Shown: positions 35,657 to 49,640 of the stretch, one piece after another
Position numbering within the stretch: position 1 is the first letter of the stretch
Layout: each line of letters opens with the position of its first letter
NCBI RefSeq assembly: GCF_029227915.1
Contig: NC_079887.1
Location: 25,977,650-26,041,649 of the forward strand
Direction of reading: 5' to 3'
Source of the DNA: Hydractinia symbiolongicarpus
Lineage: Eukaryota; Cnidaria; Hydrozoa; Anthoathecata; Hydractiniidae
DNA: 64,000 bases
Translations under genes and position numbers: made by a program
Notes under the pieces: generated by a model
What the model was told of the DNA's origin: nothing
The model's database searches: none
What the model saw: the letters and a program-made list of their open reading frames with translations, nothing else

Positions 35657-36668
35657 ACCTCTTTCATTAAGCGTCTCATCAAAATGAAAACATTTTTGAA
35701 AACTACAAGTTTCATGCGTTTTAGTGGTGAAAAAATAATTTAAAAAATCGTTCGGGAAATGAGTTTACTCCCTGGGTACTTTCTTTGTATACTTTTGACT
35801 ATACGGGCCGAGTCCGGGATTTACGGGAACTCGCGGATTTTTGTTTGCCGGCGATTAAACTTCTTTTATTCAGCGTCACATCAAATATGAAAATATTTTT
35901 GAAAACTACAAGTCTCATGCGTTTAGTGGTAAAAAAATAATATAAAAAATCGTTCGGGAAATGAGTTTACTCCCTGGGTACTTTCTTTGTATACTTTTGA
36001 CTATACGGGCCAAGCCCGGGATTTACGGGAAATCGCGGGTTTTCGTTTGCCGGCGATTAAACTTCTTTTATTCAGCGTCTCATCAAAAATGAAAACATTT
36101 TTAAAACCTACAAGTCTTATGCGTTTTAGTGGTGAAAAAATAATTTAAAAAATCGTTCTGGAAATGAGTTTACTCACAGGTTACTTTCTTTGTATACATT
36201 CGACTATACGTGCCAGGCCCGGGATTTACTGGAAATCGCGGGTTTTCGTTTTCCGGCGATTAAACCTCTTTCATTAAGCGTCTCATCAAAAATGAAAACA
36301 TTTTTGAAAACTACAAGTCTCATGCGTTTTAGTGGTGAAAAAAAAATTTAAAAAATCGTTCGGGAAATGAGTTCACTTCCTGGGTACTTTCTTTGTATAC
36401 ATTCGACTATACGGGCCGAGTCCGGGATTTACGGGAACTCGCGGATTTTCGTTTGCCGGCGATTAAACTTCTTTTATTCAGGGTCACATCAAATATGAAA
36501 ATATTTTTGAAAACTACAAGTCTCATGCGTTTAGTGGTAAAAAAATAATATAAAAAATCGTTCGGGAAATGAGTTTACTCCCTGGGTACTTTCTTTGTAT
36601 ACTTTTGACTATACCGGCCAAGCCCGGGATTTACGGGAAATCGCGGGTTTTCGTTTGCCGGCGATTAA

Positions 36669-37276
36669 ACTTCTTTTATTCAGCGTCTCATCAAAAATGA
36701 AAACATTTTTAAAAATTACAAGTCCTATGCGTTTTAGTGGTGAAAAAATAATTTAAAAAATCGTTCTGGAAATGAGTTTACTCACAGGGTACTTTCTTTT
36801 TATACATTCGACTATACGTGCCAAGCCCGGGATTTACGGGAAATCTCGGGTTTTCGTTTGCCGGCGATTAAACTTCTTTCATTCAGCGTCTCATCAAAAA
36901 TGAAAACATTTTTGAAAACTACAAGTCTCATGCGTTTTAGTGGTGAAAAAATAATTTAAAAAATCGTTCGGGAAATGAGTTTACTCCCTGGGTACTTTCT
37001 TTGTATACTTTTGACTATACGGGGCAAGCCGGGATTTACGGGAAATCGCGGTTTTTCGTTTGCCGGCGATTAAACTTCTTTTATTCAGCGTCTCATCAAA
37101 AATGAAAACATTTTTAAAACCTACAAGTCTTATGCGTTTTAGTGTTGAAAAAATAATTTAAAAAATCGTTCTGGAAATGAGTTTACTCACAGGGTACTTT
37201 CTTTTTATACATTCGACTATACGTGCCAAGCCCGGGATTTACGGGAAATCGCGGGTTTTCGTTTGCCGGCGATTAA
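36669..37276 (+). repeat. 608-bp trimer HOR (gamma type), copy 1
   Basis: Three monomers at 36669, 36872 and 37074. Marks are AAAATTACAAGTCC, CTTTCTTTTTATACATTCG (a G-to-T change that destroys GTATAC), AAATCTCGGG, ACTTCTTTCATTCAG, and AAAACCTACAAG with AGTGTTGAAAA. The repeat length equals the alpha trimer but the monomer types differ, so the two trimers arose separately. Confidence 0.87.
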
Positions 37277-37884
37277 ACTTCTTTTATTCAGCGTCTCATC
37301 AAAAATGAAAACATTTTTAAAAATTACAAGTCCTATGCGTTTTAGTGGTGAAAAAATAATTTAAAAAATCGTTCTGGAAATGAGTTTACTCACAGGGTAC
37401 TTTCTTTTTATACATTCGACTATACGTGCCAAGCCCGGGATTTACGGGAAATCTCGGGTTTTCGTTTGCCGGCGATTAAACTTCTTTCATTCAGCGTCTC
37501 ATCAAAAATGAAAAAATTTTTGAAAACTACAAGTCTCATGCGTTTTAGTGGTGAAAAAATAATTTAAAAAATCGTTCGGGAAATGAGTTTACTCCCTGGG
37601 TACTTTCTTTGTATACTTTTGACTATACGGGCCAAGCCGGGATTTACGGGAAATCGCGGTTTTTCGTTTGCCGGCGATTAAACTTCTTTTATTCAGCGTC
37701 TCATCAAAAATGAAAACATTTTTAAAACCTACAAGTCTTATGCGTTTTAGTGTTGAAAAAATAATTTAAAAAATCGTTCTGGAAATGAGTTTACTCACAG
37801 GGTACTTTCTTTTTATACATTCGACTATACGTGCCAAGCCCGGGATTTACGGGAAATCGCGGGTTTTCGTTTGCCGGCGATTAA
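37277..37884 (+). repeat. 608-bp trimer HOR (gamma type), copy 2
   Basis: Tandem copy of 36669-37276 at 608 bp. The variant tract with TTTTTATAC recurs at matching positions (36791 and 37399; 37196 and 37804). Copy 2 has a private GAAAAAATTTTTG change near 37510. Confidence 0.87.
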
Positions 37885-38895
37885 ACTTCTTTTATTCAGC
37901 GTCTCATCAAAAATGAAAACATTTTTGAAAACTACAAGTCTCATGCGTTTTAGTGGTGAAAAAATAATTTAAAAAATCGTTCGGGAAATGAGTTTACTCC
38001 CTGGGTACTTTCTTTGTATACTTTTGACTATACGGGCCAAGCCGGGATTTACGGGAAATCGCAGGTTTTCGTTTGCCGGCGATTAAACTTCTTTTATTCA
38101 GCGTCTCAACAAAAATGAAAACATTTTTAAAACCTACAAGTCTTATGCGTTTTAGTGGTGAAAAAATAATTTAAAAAATCGTTCTGGAAATGAGTTTACT
38201 CACAGGTTACTTTCTTTGTATACATTCGACTATACGGGCCAAGCCCGGGATTTACGGAAATCGCGGGTTTTCGTTTTCCGGCGATTAAACCTCTTTCATT
38301 AAGCGTCTCATCAAAAATGAAAACATTTTTGAAAACTACAAGTCTCATGCGTTTTAGTGGTGAAAAAAAAATTTAAAAAATCGTTCGGGAAATGAGTTTA
38401 CTTCCTGGGTACTTTCTTTGTATACATTCGACTATACGGGCCAAGCCCCGGATTTACGGGAAAACGCGGGATTTCGTTTGCCGGCGATTAAACCTCTTTC
38501 ATTAAGCGTCTCATCAAAAATGAAAACATTTTTGAAAACTACAAGTCTCATGCGTTTTAGTGGTGAAAAAATAATTTTAAAAATCGTTCGGGAAATGAGT
38601 TTACTCCCTGGGTACTTTCTTTGTATACTTTTGACTATACGGGCCGAGTCCGGGATTTACGGGAAATCGCGGATTTTCGTTTGCCGGCGATTAAACTTCT
38701 TTCATCAGCGTCACATCAAATATGATAATATTTTTGAAAACTACAAATCTCATGCGTTTAGTGGTAAAAAAATAATGTAAAAAATCGTTCGGGAAATGAG
38801 TTTACTCCCTGGGTACTTTCTTTGTATACATTCGACTATACGGGCCAAGCCCCGGATTTACGGGAAAACGCGGGATTTCGTTTGCCGGCGATTAA

Positions 38896-39707
38896 ACCTC
38901 TTTCATTAAGCGTCTCATCAAAAATGAAAACATTTTTGAAAACTACAAGTCTCATGCGTTTTAGTGGTGAAAAAATAATTTCAAAAATCGTTCGGGAAAT
39001 GAGTTTACTCCCTGGGTACTTTCTTTGTATACTTTTGACTATACGGGCCGAGTCCGGGATTTACGGGAAATCGCGGATTTTCGTTTGCCGCCGATTAAAC
39101 TGCTTTTATTCAACGTCTCATCAAAAATGAAAACATTTTTAAAAACTACAAGTCTTATGCGTTTTAGTGGTGAAAAAATAATTTAAAAAATCGTTCTGGA
39201 AATGAGTTTACTCACAGGGTACTTTCTTTGTATACATTCGACTATACGTGCCAAGCCCGGGATTTACGGGAAATCGCGGGTTTTCGTTTGCCGGCGATTA
39301 AACTTCTTTTATTCAGCGTCTCATCAAAAATGAAAACATTTTTGAAAACTACAAGTCTCATGCGTTTTAGTGGTGAAAAAAAAATTTAAAAAATCGTTCG
39401 GGAAATGAGTTTACTCCCTGGGTACTTTCTTTGTATACATTCGACTATACGGGCCAAGCCCCGGATTTACGGGAAAACGCGGGATTTCGTTTGCCGGCGA
39501 TTAAACCTCTTTCATTAAGCGTCTCATCAAAAATGAAAACATTTTTGAAAACTACAAGTCTCATGCGTTTTAGTGGTGAAAAAATAATTTCAAAAATTGT
39601 TCGGGAAATGAGTTTACTCCCTGGGTACTTTCTTTGTATACCTTTGACTATACGGGCCGAGTCCGGGATTTACGGGAAATCGCAGGTTTTCGTTTGCCGG
39701 CGATTAA
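38896..39707 (+). repeat. Partial 609-bp trimer duplication
   Basis: The monomer at 38896 and the one at 39505 share ACCTCT, AATAATTTCAAAAAT and a CCGAGTCCGGG tail, 609 bp apart. The upstream halves also match (CCCCGG with AAAACGCGGG). The following monomers (39099 and 39708) both begin ACTGCT but soon diverge, so homology covers about two monomers. The TTTCAAAAAT and (near 38574) TTTTAAAAAT variants remove the usual TAA stop. That is why the longest open frames of the window, of 102 to 120 codons, fall at 38418-39739. Confidence 0.72.
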
Positions 39708-42700
39708 ACTGCTTTTATTCAGCGTCTCATCAAAAGTGAAAACATTTTTGAAAACTACAAGTCTCATGCGTTTTAGTGGTGGAAAAATAATTTAAAAAAT
39801 CGTTCGGGAAATGAGTGTACTCCCTGGGTACTTTCTTTGTATACTTTTGACTATACGGGCCAAGCCGGGATTTACGGAAATCGCGGGTTTTCGTTTGCCG
39901 GCGATTAAACTTCTTTTATTCAGCGTCTCATCAAAAATGAAAACATTTTTAAAAACTACAAGTCCCATGGGTTTTAGTGGTGAAAAAATAATTTAAAAAA
40001 TCGTTCTGGAAATGAGTTTACTCACAGGGTACTTTCTTTGTATACATTCGACTATACGTGCCAAGCCCGGGATTTACGGGAAATCGCGGGTTTTCGTTTG
40101 CCGGCGATTAAACTTCTGTTATTCAGCGTCTCATCAAATATGAAAACATTTTTGAAAACTACAAGTCTCATGGGCTTTAGTGGTGAAAAAATAATTTAAA
40201 AAATCGTTCTGGAAATGAGTTTACTCACAGGGTACTTTCTTTGTATACATTTGACTATACGTGCCAAGCCCGGGATTTACGGGAAATCGCGGGTTTTCGT
40301 TTGCCGGCGATTAAACTTCTTTTATTCAGCGTCTCATCAAAAATGAAAACATTTTTGAAAACTACAAGTCTCATGCGTTTTACTGGTGAAAAAATAATTT
40401 AAAAAATCGTTCAGGAAATGAGTTTACTCCCTGGGTACTTTCTTTGTATACTTTTGACTATACGGGCCAAGCCGGGATTTACGGGAAATCGCGGGTTTTC
40501 GTTTGCCGGCGATTAAACTTCTTTTATTCAGCGTCTCATCAAAAATGAAAACATTTTTGAAAACTACAAGTCTCATGCGTTTTAGTTTTGAAAAAAAATT
40601 TAAAAAATCGTTCGGGAAATGAGTTTACTCCCTGGGTACTTTCTTTGTATACATTCGACTATACGGGCCAAGCCCGGGATTTACGGGAAATCGCGGGTTT
40701 TCGTTTGCCGGCGATTAAACTGCTTTTATTCAGCGTCTCATTAAAAATGAAAACATTCTTGAAAACTACAAGTCTCATGCGTTTTAGTGGTGAAACAATA
40801 ATTTAAAAAATCGTTTGGGAAATGAGTTTACTCCCTGGGTACTTTCTTTGTATACTTTTGACTATATGGGCCGAGTCCAGGATTTACGGGAAATCGCAGG
40901 TTTTCGTTTGCCGGCGATTAAACTTCATTTATTCAGCGTCTCATTAAAAATGAAAACATTCTTGAAAACTACAAGTCTCATGCGTTTTAGTGGTGAAAAA
41001 ATAATTTAAAAAATCGTTCTGAAAATGAGTTTACTCACAGGGTACTTTCTTTGTATACATTCCACTATACGTGCCAAGCCCGGGATTTACGGGAAATCGC
41101 GGGTTTTCGTTTGCCGGCGATTAAACTGCTTTTATTCAGCGTGTCATGAAAAATGAAAATATTTTTAAAAACTACAAGTCTTATGCGTTTTAGTGGTGAA
41201 AAAGTAATTTAAAATTTCGTTCGGGAAATGAGTTTACTCCCCGGGTACTTTCTTTGTATACTTTTGACTATACGGGCCAAGCCCGGGATTTACGGGAAAT
41301 CGCGGGTTTTCGTTTGCCGGCGATTAAACTTCTTTTATTCAGCGTCTCATCAAATATGAAAATATTTTTGAAAACTACAAGTCTCATGCGTTTAGTGGTG
41401 AAAAAATAATTTAAAAAATCGTTCTGGAAATGAGTTTACTCACAGGGTACTTTCTTTGTATACATTCGACTATACGGGCCAAGCCTGGGATTTACGGGAA
41501 ATCGCGGGTTTTCGTTTTCCGGCGATTAAACCTCTTTCATTAAGCGTCTCATCAAAAATGAAAACATTTTTGAAAACTACAAGTCTCATGCGTTTTAGTG
41601 GCGAAAAAAAAATTTAAAAAATCGTTCGGGAAATGAGTTTACTCCCTGGGTACTTTCTTTGTATACATTCGACTATACGGGCCAAGCCCCGGATTTACGG
41701 GAAAACGCGGGATTTCGTTTGCCGGCGATTAAACTTCTTTTATTCAGCGTCTCATCAAAAATGAAAACATTTTTAAAAACTACAAGTCTTATGCGTTTTA
41801 GTGGTGAAAAAATAATTTAAAAAATCGTTCTGGAAATGAGTTTACTCACAGGGTACTTTCTTTGTATACATTCGACTATACGTGCCAAGCCCGGGATTTA
41901 CGGGAAATCGCGGGTTTTCGTTTGCCGGCGATTAAACTGCTTTTATTCAGCGTCTCATTAAAAATGAAGACATTCTTGAAAACTACAAGTCTCATGCGTT
42001 TTAGTGGTGAAAAAATAATTTAAAAAATCGTTCTGGAAATGAGTTTACTCACAGGGTACTTTCTTTGTATACATTCGACTATACGTGCCAAGCCCGGGAT
42101 TTACGGGAAATCGCGGGTTTTCATTTGCCGGCGATTAAACTTCTTTTATTCAGCGTCTCATGAAAAATGAAAACATTTTTAAAAACTACAAGTCTCATGA
42201 GTTTTAGTGGTGAAAAAGTAAATTAAAATTTCGTTCGGGAAATCAGTTTACTCCCTGGGTACTTTCTTTGTATACTTTTGACTATACGGGCCAAGCCCGG
42301 GATTTACTGGAAATCGCGGGTTTTCGTTTGCCGGCGATTAAATTTCTTTTATTCAGCGCCTCATCAAATATGAAAATATTTTTGAAAGCTACAAGTCTCA
42401 TGCGTTTAGTGGTGAAAAAATAATTTAAAAAATCGTTCTGGAAATGAGTTTACTCACAGGGTACTTTCTTTGTATACATTCGACTATACGGGCCAAGCCC
42501 GGCATTTATGGGAAATCGCGGGTTTTCATTTTTCGGCGAATAAACCTCTTTCATTAAGCGTCCCATCAAAAATGAAAACATTTTTGAAAACTACAAGTCT
42601 CATGTGTTTTATTGGTGAAAAAAAAAATTTAAAAAATCGTTTGGGAAATGAGTTTACTCCCTGGATACTTTCTTTGTATACTTTTGACTATACGGGCCAA

Positions 42701-45700
42701 GCCGGGATTTACGGGAAATCGCGGGTTTTCGTTTGCCGGCGATTAAACTTCTTTTATTCAGCGTCTCATCAAAAATGAAAACATTTTTAAAAACTACAAG
42801 TCTTATGCGTTTTAGTGGTGAAAAAATAATTTAAAAAATCGTTCTGGAAATGAGTTTACTCACAGGGTACTTTCTTTGTATACATTCGACTATACGTGCC
42901 AAGCCCGGGATTTACGGAAAATCGCGGGTTTTCGTTTGCCGGAGATTAAACTGCTTTTATTCAGCGTCTCATTAAAAATGAAAACATTCTTGAAAACTAC
43001 AAGTCTCATGCGTTTTAGTGGTGAAAAAATAATTTAAAAAATCGTTCTGGAAATGAGTTTACTCACAGGGTACTTTCTTTGTATTTATTCGACTATACGT
43101 GCCAAGCCCGGGATTTACGGGAAATCGCGGGTTTTCGTTTGCCGGCGATTATACTGCTTTTATTCAGCGTGTCATGAAAAATGAAAACATTTTTAAAAAC
43201 TACAAGTCTTATGCGTTTTAGTGGTGAAAAAGTAATTTAAAATTTCGTTCGGGAAATGAGTTTACTCCCCGGGTACTTTCTTTGTATACTTTTGACTATA
43301 CGGGCCAAGCCCGGGATTTACGGGAAATCGCGGGTTTTCGTTTGCCGGCGATTAAAGTTCTTTTATTCAGCGTCTCATCAAATATGAAAATATTTTTGAA
43401 AACTACAAGTCTCATGCGTTTAGTGGTGAAAAAATAATTTAAAAAATCGTTCTGGAAATGAGTTTACTCACAGGGTACTTTCTTTGTATACATTCGACTA
43501 TACGGGCCAAGCCCGGGATTTACGGGAAATCGCGGGTTTTCGTTTTCCGGCGATTAAACCTCTTTCATTAAGCGTCTCATCAAAAATGAAAACATTTTTG
43601 AAAACTACAAGTCTCATGCGTTTTAGTGGCGAAAAAAAAATTTAAAAAATCGTTCGGGAAATGAGTTTACTCCCTGAGTACTTTCTTTGTATACATTCGA
43701 CTATACGGGCCAAGCCCCGGATTTACGGGAAAACGCGGGATTTCGTTTGCCGGCGATTAAACTTCTTTTATTCAGCGTCTCATCAAAAATGAAAACATTT
43801 TTAAAAACTACAAGTCTTATGCGTTTTAGTGGTGAAAAAATAATTTAAAAAATCGTTCTGGAAATGAGTTTACTCACAGGGTACTTTCTTTGTATACATT
43901 CGACTATACGTGCCAAGCCCGGGATTTACGGGAAATCGTGGGTTTTCGTTTGCCGGCGATTAAACTGCTTTTATTCAGCGTCTTATTAAAAATGAAAACA
44001 TTCTTGAAAACTACAAGTCTCATGCGTTTTAGTGGTGAAACAATAATTTAAAAAGTCGTTTGGGAAATGAGTTTACTCCCTGGGTACTTTCTTTGTATAC
44101 TTTTGACTATACGGGCCGAGTCCAGGATTTACGGGAAATCGCAGGTTTTCGTTTGCCGGCGATTAAACTTCATTTATTCAGCGTCTCATCAAAAATGAAA
44201 ACATTTTTAAAAACTACAAGTCTCATGCGTTTTAGTGGTGAAAAAGTAATTTAAAAAATCGTTCGGGAAATGAGTTTACTCCCTGGGTACTTTCTTTGTA
44301 TACTTTTGACTATACGGGCCAAGCCCGGGATTTACGGGAAAACGCGGATTTTCGTTTGCCGGCGATTAAACTTCTTTTATTCAGCGCCTCATCAAAAATG
44401 AAAACATTTTTAAAAACTACAAGTCTCATGCGTTTTAGTGGTGAAAAAATAATTTAAAAAATCGTTTGGGAAATGAGTTTACTCCCTGGGTACTTTCTTT
44501 GTATACTTTTGACTATACGGGCCAAGCCGGGATTTACGGGAAATCGCGGGTTTTCGTTTGCCGGCGATTAAACTTCTTTTATTCAGCGTCTCATCAAAAA
44601 TGAAAACGTTTTTAAAAACTACAAGTCTTATGCGTTTTAGTGGTGAAAAAATAATTTAAAAAATCGTTCTGGAAATGAGTTTACTCACAGGGTACTTTCT
44701 TTGTATACATTCGACTGTACGTGCCAAGCCCGGGATTTACGGAAAATCGCGGTTTTTCGTTTGCCGGCGATTAAACTGCTTTTATTCAGCGTCTCATTAA
44801 AAATGAAAATATTCTTGAAAACTACAAGTCTCATGCGTTTTAGTGGTGAAGTAATAATTTAAAAAATCGTTTAAGAAATGAGTTTACTCCCTGGGTACTT
44901 TCTTTGTATACTTTTGATTATACGGGCCGAGTCCAGGATTTACGGGAAATCGCAGGTTTTCGTTTGCCGGCGATTAAACTTCATTTATTCAGCGTCTCAT
45001 CAAAAATGAAAACATTTTTAAAAACTACAAGTCTCATGCCTTTTAGTGGTAAAAAAGTAATTTAAAAAATCGTTCGGGAAATGAGTTTACTCCTTGGGTA
45101 CTTTCTTTGTATACTTTTGACTATACGGGCCAAGCCCGGGATTTACGGGAAATCGCGGGTTTTCGTTTGCCGGCGATTAAACTTCTTTTATTCAGCGTCT
45201 CATCAAAAATGAAAACATTTTTAAAAACTACAAGTCTTATGCGTTTTAGTGGTGAAAAAATAATTTAAAAAATCGTTCTGGAAATGAGTTTACTCACAGG
45301 GTACTTTCTTTGTATACATTCGACTATACGTGCCAAGCCCGGGATTTACGGGAAATCGCGGGTTTTCGTTTGCCGGTGATTAAACTGCTTTTATTCAGCG
45401 TCTCATTAAAAATGAAAACATTCTTGAAAACTACAAGTCTCATCCGTTTTAGTGGTGAAAAAATAATTTAAAAAATCGTTCTGGAAATGAGTTTACTCAC
45501 AGGGTACTTTCTTTGTATACATTCGACTATACGTGCCAAGCCCGGGATTTACGGGAAATCGCGGGTTTTCGATGGCCGGCGATTAAACTTCTTTTATTCA
45601 GCGTCTCATGAAAAATGAAAATATTTTTAAAAACTACAAGTCTCATGAGTTTTAGTGGTGAAAAAGTAAATTAAAATTTCGTTCGGGAAATCAGTTTACT

Positions 45701-46396
45701 CCCTGGGTACTTTCTTTGTATACTTTTGACTATACGGGCCAAGCCCGGGATTTACGGGAAATCGCGGGTTTTCGTTTGCCGGCGATTAAATTTCTTTTAT
45801 TCAGCGCCTCATCAAATATGAAAATATTTTTGAAAGCTACAAGTCTCATGCGTTTAGTGGTGAAAAAATAATTTAAAAAATCGTTCTGGAAATGAGTTTA
45901 CTCACAGGGTACTTTCTTTGTATACATTCGACTATACGGGCCAAGCCCGGCATTTATGGGAAATCGCGGGTTTTCATTTTCCGGCGATTAAACCTCTTTC
46001 ATTAAGCGTCTCATCAAAAATGAAAACATTTTTGAAAACTACAAGTCTCATGTGTTTTATTGGTGAAAAAAAAATTTAAAAAATCGTTTGGGAAAAGAGT
46101 TTACTCCCTGGATACTTTCTTTGTATACTTTTGACTATACGGGCCAAGCCGGGATTTACGGGAAATCGCGGGTTTTCGTTTGCCGGCGATTAAACTTCTT
46201 TTATTCAGCGTCTCATCAAAAATGAAAACATTTTTAAAAACTACAAGTCTTATGCGTTTTAGTGGTGAAAAAATAATTTAAAAAATCGTTCTGGAAATGA
46301 GTTTACTCACAGGGTACTTTCTTTGTATACATTCGACTATACGTGCCAAGCCCGGGATTTACGGGAAATCGCGGGTTTTCGTTTGCCGGCGATTAA

Positions 46397-48221
46397 ACTG
46401 CTTTTATTCAGCGTCTCATTAAAAATGAAAACATTCTTGAAAACTGCAAGTCTCATGCGTTTTAGTGGTGAAAAAATAATTTAAAAAATCGTTCTGGAAA
46501 TGAGTTTACTCACAGGGTACTTTCTTTGTATACATTCGACTATACGTGCCAAGCCCGGGATTTACGGGAAATCGCGGGTTTTCGTTTGCCGGCGATTAAA
46601 CTGCTTTTTTTCAGCGTGTCATGAAAAATGAAAACATTTTTAAAAACTACAAGTCTTATGGGTTTTAGTGGTGAAAAAGTAATTTAAAATTTCGTTCGGG
46701 AAATGAGTTTACTCCCCGGGTACTTTCTTTGTATACTTTTGACTATACGGGCCAAGCCCGGGATTTACGGGAAATCGCGGGTTTTCGTTTGCCGGCGATT
46801 TAACTTCTTTTATTCAGCGTCTCATCAAATGTGAAAATATTTTTGAAAACTACAAGTCTCATGCGTTTAGTCGTGAAAAAATAATTTAAAAAATCGTTCT
46901 GGAAATGAGTTTACTCAAAGGGTACTTTCTTTGTATACATTCGACTATGCGGGCCAAGCCCGGGATTTACGGGAAATCGCGGGTTTTCGTTTTCCGGCGA
47001 TTAAACCTCTTTCATTAAGCGTCTCATCAAAAATGAAAACATTTTTGAAAACTACCAGTCTCATGCGTTTTAGTGGCGAAAAAAAAATTTAAAAAATCGT
47101 TCGGGAAATGAGTTTACTCCCTGGGTACTTTCTTTGTATACATTCGACTATACGGGCCAAGCCCCGGATTTACGGGAAAACGCGGGATTTCGTTTGCCGG
47201 CGATTAAACTTCTTTTATTCAGCGTCTCATCAAAAATGAAAATATTTTTGAAAACTACAAGTCTCATGCGTTTAGTGGTGAAAAAATAATTTAAAAAATC
47301 GTTCTGGAAATGAGTTTACTCACAGGGTACTTTCTTTGTATACATTCGACTATACGGGCCAAGCCCGGGATTTACGGGAAATCGCGGGTTTTCGTTTTCC
47401 GGCGATTAAACCTCTTTCATTAAGCGTCTCATCAAAAATGAAAACCTTTTTGAAAACTACAAGTCTCATGCGTTTTAGTGGCGAAAAAAAAATTTAAAAA
47501 ATCGTTTGGGAAATGAGTTTACTCCCTGGGTACTTTCTTTGTATACATTCGACTATACGGGCCAAGCCCCGGATTTACGGGAAAACGCGGGATTTCGTTT
47601 GCCGGCGATTAAACTTCTTTTATTCAGCGTCTCATCAAAAATGAAAACATTTTTAAAAACTACAAGTCTTATGCATTTTAGTGGTGAAAAAATAATTTAA
47701 AAAATCGTTCTGGAAATGAGTTTACTCACAGGGTACTTTCTTTGTATACATTTGACTATACGTGCCAAGCCCGGGATTTACGGGAAACCGCGGCTTTTCG
47801 TTTCCCGGCGATTAAACTGCTTTTATTCAGCGTCTCATTAAAAATGAAAACATTCTTGAAAACTACAAGTCTCATGCGTTTTAGTGGTGAAACAATAATT
47901 TAAAAAGTCGTTTGGGAAATGAGTTTACTCCCTGGGTACTTTCTTTGTATACTTTTGACTATACGGGCCGAGTCCAGGATTTACGGGAAATCGCAGGTTT
48001 TCGTTTGCCGGCGATTAAACTTCATTTATTCAGCGTCTCATCAAAAATGAAAACATTTTTAAAAACTACAAGTCTCATGCGTTTTAGTGGTGAAAAAAAA
48101 ATTTAAAAAATCGTTTGGGAAATGAGTTTACTCCCTGGATACTTTCTTTGTATACTTTTGACTATACGGGCCAAGCCCGGGATTTACGGGAAATCGCGGG
48201 TTTTCGTTTGCCGGCGATTAA
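46397..48221 (+). repeat. 1825-bp nonamer HOR, copy 1
   Basis: Nine monomers from 46397. Private marks shared with the next copy at exactly 1825 bp: AAACTGCAAGTC, ACTGCTTTTTTTCAG with GTGTCATG, CGATTTAACTTC, TTTAGTCGTG, CTCAAAGGGTAC, ACTACCAG, GAAAACCTTTTTG and TTATGCATTTTAG. Copy 1 has its own TTATGGGTTTTAG near 46658. Confidence 0.9.
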
Positions 48222-49640
48222 ACTGCTTTTATTCAGCGTCTCATTAAAAATGAAAACATTCTTGAAAACTGCAAGTCTCATGCGTTTTAGTGGTGAAAAA
48301 ATAATTTAAAAAATCGTTCTGGAAATGAGTTTACTCACAGGGTACTTTCTTTGTATACATTCGACTATACGTGCCAAGCCCGGGATTTACGGGAAATCGC
48401 GGGTTTTCGTTTGCCGGCGATTAAACTGCTTTTTTTCAGCGTGTCATGAAAAATGAAAACATTTTTAAAAACTACAAGTCTTATGCGTTTTAGTGGTGAA
48501 AAAGTAATTTAAAATTTCGTTCGGGAAATGAGTTTACTCCCCGGGTACTTTCTTTGTATACTTTTGACTATACGGGCCAAGCCCGGGATTTACGGGAAAT
48601 CGCGGGTTTTCGTTTGCCGGCGATTTAACTTCTTTTATTCAGCGTCTCATCAAATGTGAAAATATTTTTGAAAACTACAAGTCTCATGCGTTTAGTCGTG
48701 AAAAAATAATTTAAAAAATCGTTCTGGAAATGAGTTTACTCAAAGGGTACTTTCTTTGTATACATTCGACTATACGGGCCAAGCCCGGGATTTACGGGAA
48801 ATCGCGGGTTTTCGTTTTCCGGCGATTAAACCTCTTTCATTAAGCGTCTCATCAAAAATGAAAACATTTTTGAAAACTACCAGTCTCATGCGTTTTAGTG
48901 GCGAAAAAAAAATTTAAAAAATCGTTCGGGAAATGAGTTTACTCCCTGGGTACTTTCTTTGTATACATTCGACTATACGGGCCAAGCCCCGGATTTACGG
49001 GAAAACGCGGGATTTCGTTTGCCGGCGATTAAACTTCTTTTATTCAGCGTCTCATCAAAAATGAAAATATTTTTGAAAACTACAAGTCTCATGCGTTTAG
49101 TGGTGAAAAAATAATTTAAAAAATCGTTCTGGAAATGAGTTTACTCACAGGGTACTTTCTTTGTATACATTCGACTATACGGGCCAAGCCCGGGATTTAC
49201 GGGAAATCGCGGGTTTTCGTTTTCCGGCGATTAAACCTCTTTCATTAAGCGTCTCATCAAAAATGAAAACCTTTTTGAAAACTACAAGTCTCATGCGTTT
49301 TAGTGGCGAAAAAAAAATTTAAAAAATCGTTTGGGAAATGAGTTTACTCCCTGGGTACTTTCTTTGTATACATTCGACTATACGGGCCAAGCCCCGGATT
49401 TACGGGAAAACGCGGGATTTCGTTTGCCGGCGATTAAACTTCTTTTATTCAGCGTCTCATCAAAAATGAAAACATTTTTAAAAACTACAAGTCTTATGCA
49501 TTTTAGTGGTGAAAAAATAATTTAAAAAGTCGTTTGGGAAATGAGTTTACTCCCTGGGTACTTTCTTTGTATACTTTTGACTATACGGGCCAAGCCCGGG
49601 ATTTACGGGAAATCGCGGATTTTCGTTTGCCGGCGATTAA
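48222..49640 (+). repeat. 1825-bp nonamer HOR, copy 2 (truncated to about seven monomers)
   Basis: Tandem copy of 46397 onward. It matches through the TTATGCATTTTAG monomer at 49438 and then diverges at about 49520, where it switches to AAAAAGTCGTTTGGG. Copy 1 continues for about two more monomers, so copy 2 lost about 400 bp at its right end or joined a different partner there. Confidence 0.85.

Larger units (their letters stand above)
31407..40718 (+). repeat. Block gamma: satellite domain with short HORs and more irregular monomers
   Basis: About 46 monomers. Marks are GAAAAGTACAAG with TGTGTTTTAG, TTTTTGTTTGCCGG, CCGAGTCCGGG followed by ATTTAGGGAATCG (a two-base-short module E), ACTCCTTTTATT, and TATGCGGGCC with AAAATTAGAAG. 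Length is less regular than elsewhere, with units of 198, 200, 201 and 208 bp. Duplications of 1013 and 608 bp lie inside. The same types return after 57.4 kb. Confidence 0.78.

Noticed and set aside
38418-38780. Longest open reading frame (120 codons), and related frames of 102 codons at 38822 and 39431
   Set aside because: These arise only because AATAATTTAA became AATAATTTTAA or AATAATTTCAA, which lets the frame run into the next monomer. The translated product is satellite sequence, with no domain, no promoter and no codon-level conservation that I can see.
40517-40718. Possible foreign insertion at the gamma to alpha-prime boundary (AGTTTTGAAAA in place of AGTGGTGAAAA)
   Set aside because: It is only a two-base change within an otherwise ordinary monomer. 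No foreign sequence or target-site duplication is present.
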